Positions 58,501 through 64,000 of a DNA stretch of 64,000 bases are shown here, piece after piece. The DNA lies in NCBI RefSeq assembly GCF_932526225.1, contig NC_064037.1, forward strand, positions 5,599,703 to 5,663,702, given 5' to 3'. The position numbers and the translations under genes were made by a program. The notes below the pieces were generated by a model. That model searched no databases and was not told the origin of the DNA. It worked only from the letters and a program-made list of their open reading frames with translations. This DNA comes from Nematostella vectensis. Taxonomy: Eukaryota > Cnidaria > Anthozoa > Actiniaria > Edwardsiidae. The stretch's first letter is position 1, and every line of letters begins with the position of its first letter.

Positions 58501-61500
58501 GCTGTTTTTTGACATTGGGCTTGATTTGTTATTACATTGAGCGTTAGTATTACATCAAGCGTCAAATATTTTTACATTAATATTAAGCGGCAGTTTTACA
58601 TTAAGCGGTGATACAGGTGTGACTTCCCACCGAGGGCATCTCTTAGTCCGTGCTGCGCCTCAAAACTTTTCTTAAATAAACCAGGCAAGGTCGAGTGCTG
58701 ATTATGAGTTGGATTTCCAAGAGAATAATGTCATGTTCGTTTCACTGAATTATTTCCATTTGCTTGCAGGCAGATGGGCTGTGCAAAAATGTGTCTCGTC
58801 CTGATAAGATAACTTCTTGGTAACAAAACGCCTTAAGGACATAAGAAGTAGTTGATAAGAAGTAGTAAAAATACTAAATGTTGGACACATAAGCGTTATC
58901 TATCATTTCCACATCTGCGTAATAACAGAGGGGATACACCCAGCCCGTGGGGAATTTTTGAGGGCACTTACCACAAACACAAATGGAATAAAGTACCCGA
59001 ATATGACGAATCCGAGTGCTGTAACCCACACCACGAAGGCGCGGTCACGCCAGAACACGGGGTCAAAGAACAGCCGGGCCAGCTGGCGCAGAGCGTGTCC
59101 TGTAGACGTTAGGCACTCAACCACACCCACAGGTCTGCGCTTGCGCAGTTTCTCTGATTTCATTTTAAATTCCGTTTTTTCCTGAGATAGGTAAGTTATG
59201 CCACATAAAAACACCAGCGCACAGATCGCGGCGGAGAGCTGGAACGTCTTCCTCCAGTTGAACGCCTTGTTTAAGTGCTCTAGGAGTAGAATCATGACAG
59301 GCGTTCCAACACCTGACCCAGACAGGCAAATCCCGTACGCAAGGGACAAGTGTCTTTTGAAGTATAACGTCAGAGCCGCGATCGAGCCAAAGTACGCTAG
59401 ACTCGCGCCTAGCCCCCAGACAATCCCATACGTTACATACAGCCAAGAGAATCGCGTGACGTATGACGTCATCAGGAGTCCAAATACGGACATGACTCCG
59501 CCCAGACAAGTGACAATGCGGCTGTTCCATCGAGCACATAGTGCAGTGGCCAGCGGTCCATTCATGAAAGTGAGGCCGAATGCTATAGAGCCTATCCATG
59601 CTGTGGAATAATACACGATATTCAACATTAGAATAGAAATGCAATGAAATGTTTGAACTGTCACGTGCTAGACTTTAACAACACAGTAGGTGATTTAGCA
59701 AGTGACAGATCGATGTCATGTTACCGTCCTTACTGATTATTTAAAGATATGGAATAAAACTATTTCCCGTACAATATAATTATAGCATGCTATAGATATT
59801 TCGGCTTTTCCCGGCATGAACCGGATCGGGAATGCTTTAGGTAGTGTTACTCTTGAAATTCTGCGCGACAATCATTACTGCGAAAAAAGATAGCAGTGAT
59901 TCGTAATAATGAAGCATGGCGAACTTATGACCTTGTACATTCGAATTATTTTCGTAGTGTTTTCCTGCCTGGTTCCATTTGTTCGCGGAAATCACCGAGT
60001 TACATGATACCCATGATAGGCGGAAACGCAAACATTCGCAGAATCCTTGTGGTTAACAACATAAACATATAGTGGAACCTGGATTTTGCGATCACTCCCT
60101 TAGGGCACCTAAGAAACCCATGCATTGGCATGCTAGCAGGCCCTAGCATGCAGATCTGGGACAACCGATGTTATAGTAGGATGTGGGTATGTTGTACTTT
60201 CAAGATGGCGGCGAGTGCGAATTCCTGGTTTACCCACGGGAGAAGCGCGCATACACCTATTTCAAAAAACGTTGTCAGTGCGAATGGCAAATGGCGATTG
60301 TGAAATGGCAGTTCTACGACCGAAAGGACCCATGGATCCCAAAACATCTGTTCCAAATTCAGAAAAATTTAAATGGAACAATACGACTGTCCATTTAATG
60401 TAATTAATATATGGTTCTGACATCGCTTGAGTTTATTTATCACCTTTATTTTTACAAATAATTACTACCCATAAACACCTTTCGGTAGTAGAACTGCCAT
60501 TTGGCAATTACCATTCGCCGTTCGCACTGACAACCTTTATTGAAATAGGCTTGCTCGTTTCCCCCAGATTTTCATTACAAGGGTTTTTTTCTCTCTCGAA
60601 TATCTGGACACAACAAATTTGAAATATTGTCAGTTACTTAATGATTTAAGGTTTTGATCAGCAACAAGATAAAGTGTATAATACCGCTAAACAGTCACTA
60701 AACAGTCCGTGCTACATACATATAAACCGAAACTTCCTGTCAGGAACCCGATACACATATGCGTCGTGTTAGAGTTGGCGCTCAACAGGCACGTAGCATC
60801 GTCGCAATGTAGGAAATGCAAAGCCAGGATTTTCTAGGGGGGAGGGGGGGCACCTAGCAAGCTCCAACTGAGTTTAATTCGACTTGTAACCAAAGTTAGG
60901 GTTTAGTAAATCCTAGCCGGCTTTAAACACTGTGCTTAGAAAGCTAGAGTACTACCCTTGAACGTTATTGGGTGATGGCTTTTCAGGGTAGTGAAAATGA
61001 CTTCACTTTACTTAAATGAATAGTGCGACCTTTCATAAAAAATATATAATTTGCACAGCGCATACCAAAAGTACTAATTAGATTAATTAGACTTGATTGT
61101 TGCCTCGAAGAAGGCTTTAGTTTTGCTACTTTGGCTAACTACAGTAACCTCTAGGGAGTGGCTCGTGGGACGAAACGGAGTCAATAGACTTTCGGAAGAT
61201 GTTCGTCAGCATAGGTGTAATAGTGGTTGCTACCTCTAAGGATTGTAGGGTGCAACCCGTCGGGGCCGGCTGATTTTGATGTCTTGAGACCTTTAAGAGT
61301 TTTAAGACGCCAGTTACAAGAATATCAGCCATTTTCGGACACTTGCGTTGAAGATGAGGGATCGAGTTAGTGTTCTCAGGGAGAAGTTAAGGCAGAACTG
61401 CTGGTTTAAGACTGTCGCCTTCTCTGTATCTGGTTCAGCAAAGGAGTGGTCTCGGTTTTAAGGGGTGCCATAGATTGGCCGTCTTTCCGCTGGGAGGCGA

Positions 61501-64000
61501 TGAGCTCCCAGAAGGATTTTGATCGGACATCCCCAATAACATCGGTGATGTAGTTATTGCGCGCCTTCCGCAGAGCGCAGCTCAAACGCCCCCTAGCCGA
61601 GCGCCATTTCGACCGCAATTTTGTAGTTCTCGTCTTCTTGAACTTTATGTGTAGGCGGTGTTTTGCCTAAGAAGACATCGCAGACTCGGAGTTAGCCATG
61701 GTAATTCATCGCGTCCATTAAAAGGCCTATATGGGATGTTGGTTTCAATGGACCTTAGTAGCGCCCCTTTAAATAGATTTCAGATCCTGCTTTGGTGGCT
61801 ATACAAAGGCGCCTCCGCCAAGGTTCTAGGTAGCCACACAAACGAAGCCGTAGCAGACCTCGAAATATTGGGGGGGGGGGGGGGGGCACGATACAGAAAC
61901 ATCAAGAAAACAATAGGGGCACCGCCACGCCTCTACTGGCACGTGCCCCGCCCCTACGGCCCTGAACTCCTTAAAAGGCATCATGTATTTGCTACCACAA
62001 AGTAAGGACCACACAAATATGTTTTGATCAAAATGCGCCAGCCCTTGAGTATCCCATGCTTGATCCGATACTTGTTTGTCTCGCATTTTCGCCATGACTA
62101 CTCAATCGTTTATCCTGGTCTTATGTGATCATTGCCCTCATGCTCAGGAAATGGGTTCCCTTCCCCGATTCCCTTCGAATTCTTTTTTAACAAATTAACT
62201 GAATAAAGAGTCTTGGCTCTCTCTCCATGCGCCATCTTTACGACCTACAATAGCAGAATTTGTATCTTTATTGCTTTGTCTTTGTTTTTTGTATGGTCTG
62301 TCGGGACTCGAGGCCATGGGCAGTCTCCGTTTAACAGACCTCCCAACGGGTAGATATCTGTCATGTCTAGCTTGGAGCACCATAGATATTGGGCCAGGGA
62401 AACTCAACACCCCTTCACCCTTCACCCTCTCCCACAGTGCCAACCACACGGTTCAAAGTCCGCTCTTGTGATCATTTTTCGCTGTAGGGCATATTTCGGT
62501 GTATGTTAGTAATTAATTATCAGTAAATATGACAACTGGTTCTGGGTTTCTTTCCTAGGTATTCCATAAGCGCCATTTTACAGAAGTCAGTCATTGTCTT
62601 TCTTGCTGACGCGCGGAATGTTTTTCATCGCTCAATATCGATCAGTCATTCACACCTCTTATTGGTAAATAGATTTGCATAATTTTCTATGGACTCGTGA
62701 AGCTTTACAAAACAATATTCTCAAAAAGCCTAAAAGGATGCACCCCCTGCTAAACTAACACGAAGCACGAGTGAACAAAAACAAGAAATTGACCTTACTC
62801 TTATTATAAGACCCTGTCAAAGTCCTACCCGCCTTCCCATAAGACGATAAACCCATCCGATTACGACTATATAGTGCCCCGCAGAAACGCATATAAAGAT
62901 ACCGTTGGATAGGTTTCATATCCTTGTGTAATGAAAGAGTCAAGATAATCGAATGGAATACATTAGGTTTTCGTGAGGTTTTGCTAAAAAGTGTCTTTGG
63001 TTGTTTTACCTATTTTTCTTGATTCCCGACATACATCTGAAGTATAGCGGCTTTAAGCTAGGTAGCTATCCAAGTATTTTTCACCAGCTCAGGAAACGTA
63101 CAGGAAATAAAAATATATCCAACAAAATCCAATTTTCCATGGCTGACTGCAAATTTTTTAAATGTCAAAATGTTGCAATTTTTAGACCACAAGTACATAT
63201 TATCAATAAAGGTCGGGTTTTATTCTTTAAACGCGTACGTTAGGACGAAATTTATACCACTGGGACCCGCGCCTCCATACTTTCTTGAGGCTTCATTGCT
63301 CAGGGAACGTTTCACGTTTAAAACACGTGATAAAAAAAGCTTGCGACTTCATGTTAGACCGCTAAGAGCAGAGGTGAAATCTTTTGAATGTTCCCTGGGT
63401 TTTATTTTTAGTTAGTATAGCATTGTTTTCGAGCGATCCAAACCTCAGACCTTCAGTCGGAAAATGTTAATTCTAAATGTTCATTAGAATAATTTAATAA
63501 TTCTCTGATGTTCTTATAAAGAGTATTTGTCATGAAGCGTCACCATAAAAAAAAAAACTTGGAGGAACCGGATAATCTTCCCTGCTAGCAGAGGTCTCTT
63601 AGCGAAATTCATAGAAAAAAGGGCCTCTGCTAGCAGGGAACGAATCATCCAGTATGTTTATCTAACAGACTCTACAGTGCGATGAAGTCACAAAATTACA
63701 CAAATAGCAAAATAGAATAGTGGTGTTATACACGGTAACACATCAACACGAAAAAAAACAAAAAACATCCAAAGCCTCTTATCGCTTTTGTGTAGTTTTC
63801 TTTGTTTCGGCTGTACAAACACTGGGACATTTTATCTTGGTTTCGCTAGAGAAACATTATTATAAATACTGTGGGTTACCGGTTATAAAATTCTAATTGT
63901 TATGCAATATGAATTTTGAAATCGGATGCACGCAGGCTACCGCTTTGTCGACAGACAAACTTACCCGTCGCTGATTCGCCTTGCTTGAAGACTTGGAGGA
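55537..64000 (-). CDS. SLC16/monocarboxylate-transporter-like MFS protein, 5' end outside window
   Basis: Exons, minus strand in transcript order: 64000-63965 (partial), 59600-58972, 57801-57147, 56774-55537. All junctions are GT-AG and in phase. SLC16 proteins are 12-helix transporters of monocarboxylates or related solutes across the plasma membrane. The visible part starts in the loop after TM1 (VFKQGESAT|AWIGSI, as in SLC16). TM2-TM6 follow, with NGPLATAL, GLGASLAYFG and the GTP-containing turn of TM5; then a cytosolic loop; then TM7 onward (PFVFV|IRIAKDIGVPDTQ, GKIGDVFRRRR). TM12 follows SGFIFDRLGRYDVAFYLSSA. A Ser/Glu-rich cytosolic tail of about 375 residues is much longer than usual. 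The third exon ends in a fourfold 31-codon repeat with four splice donors, described separately. Substrate cannot be told. Intron 1 (59601-63964) holds repeat debris. Confidence 0.88.
55660..55850 (-). repeat. Four in-frame degenerate repeats in the SLC16-like tail
   Basis: On the minus strand each unit has ACGTG, then 9-14 bases, then GCCAATCA, encoding variants of (P)xTC/TWxxxLANQxxE, four times in a row with spacers of different length. They sit in the hydrophilic C-terminal tail. Two of the four carry the full palindrome CACGTG. Confidence 0.8.
57145..57510 (-). repeat. Fourfold 93-bp tandem repeat at an exon end, with four splice donors
   Basis: Unit starts at 57145, 57238, 57331 and 57424, exactly 93 bp apart and over 95 percent alike. 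On the minus strand each unit encodes a motif beginning MMPRAFGNLYG and running to GPPVSG (SLC16 TM10-TM11 region), followed by a CAG|GT donor: GTATGT, GTTTGT, GTATGT and GTGTGT in transcript order. Exon ends at 57426, 57333, 57240 or 57147 all leave the same phase, so each joins in frame to 56774. Only the shortest gives the normal family length. The unit is 82 bp of exon plus 11 bp that in the shortest form is intron. Confidence 0.9.
57802..58971. other. Intron of the SLC16-like gene, nothing recognisable
   Basis: About 1.2 kb between the exons 57147-57801 and 58972-59600. At 58445-58605 the word ATTAAGCG or ATTACATTAAGCG recurs several times, a weak degenerate repeat. Confidence 0.4.
60255..60560. 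repeat. Inverted repeat element in intron 1 of the SLC16-like gene
   Basis: CCTATTTC, GTTGTCAGTGCGAATGGC and ATGGCAGTTCTAC-ACCGAAAGG on the left recur in reverse complement at 60478-60560 around a spacer of about 150 bp, so arms are about 75 bp. It looks like another foldback MITE. Confidence 0.75.
61135..61640 (-). pseudogene. Non-LTR retrotransposon reverse transcriptase remnant
   Basis: Read on the minus strand, three frames in turn give family features. First comes a basic helix (ARNNYITDVIGDVRSKSFWEL), typical of the region between endonuclease and RT. Then come KTSKSAGPDGLHP, the RT0/RT1 signature SAGPDGL, and ITPMLTNIFRKSIDS after another frame change. Frameshifts and loss of everything downstream show it is dead. 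It is inserted in intron 1 of the SLC16-like gene, same strand as the gene. Confidence 0.75.
61847..61975. mobile_element. Short MITE remnant with CCGTAG / CTACGG ends
   Basis: GCCGTAGCAGACC at the left and GCCCCTACGGCCCTG at the right form an imperfect inverted pair with a 20-base poly-G run inside. It is related to the block at 48490. Confidence 0.45.
63578..63640. mobile_element. 63-bp hairpin MITE (family C, copy 3)
   Basis: TTCCCTGCTAGCAGAGGTC and GGCCTCTGCTAGCAGGGAA face each other over a 20-base loop. The flanks CGGATAATC and CGAATCATC match at 7 of 9 positions and probably represent an eroded 9-bp target duplication. Confidence 0.8.

Noticed and set aside
59165-59644. Long ORFs in other frames over the SLC16-like second exon (both strands)
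   Set aside because: Shadows of the MFS frame, which alone has family motifs and matching splice phases.
62195-62449. 84-codon minus-strand ORF in SLC16-like intron 1
   Set aside because: No homology and no splice support; considered as a missing first exon but the true TM1-loop exon is at 63965-64000.

Overview
This is eukaryotic, animal genomic DNA. It is AT-rich, its genes are split by GT-AG introns of about 0.1 to 4.4 kb, and it carries many miniature transposons and minisatellites. The proteins resemble vertebrate orthologues closely (4E-T, NLK, NME6, a tetraspanin, an SLC16-like transporter). Together with the Penelope-like and non-LTR retroelement debris, this suggests an early-branching invertebrate, most likely an anthozoan cnidarian such as a sea anemone or coral. 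The species assignment is inference only.

Layout. The plus strand at 907-11183 holds a 13-exon gene for the eIF4E transporter 4E-T (EIF4ENIF1). The interval 11184-22808 is an 11.6 kb intergenic stretch of transposon remnants: a nested hairpin MITE, a degenerate tandem repeat, a Penelope GIY-YIG fragment and several 'CAGGCCCGTA' elements. The plus strand at 22809-30350 holds a 13-exon Nemo-like kinase gene (NLK), followed by a probable 2 kb 3'UTR and a 37-bp minisatellite. The minus strand at 40381-34503 holds a 9-exon gene for a six-pass membrane protein that I do not recognise; a second 37-bp minisatellite lies in one of its introns. The plus strand at 41144-45119 holds a 6-exon NME6-type nucleoside diphosphate kinase gene, head to head with the membrane gene across about 760 bp. 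The minus strand at 52582-46097 holds a 9-exon tetraspanin gene. The minus strand from the right edge to 55537 holds an SLC16/monocarboxylate-transporter-like gene whose first exon(s) lie outside the window.

The complete gene models (4E-T, NLK, membrane protein, NME6, tetraspanin) were built by hand from splice sites and keep frame from start to stop: 1129, 428, 396, 159 and 278 residues. The SLC16-like model keeps frame from the window edge to its stop. The genes look like unrelated housekeeping and signalling neighbours, not one pathway: 4E-T acts in mRNA repression and P-bodies, NLK in Wnt/MAPK-type signalling, and the tetraspanin and SLC16-like proteins in membranes.

The most unusual feature is in the SLC16-like gene. 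A 93-bp unit spanning the 3' end of an exon and the first bases of the following intron is repeated four times. Each copy carries its own in-phase 5' splice site, so choice of donor could yield proteins with one, two, three or four copies of a predicted transmembrane segment.
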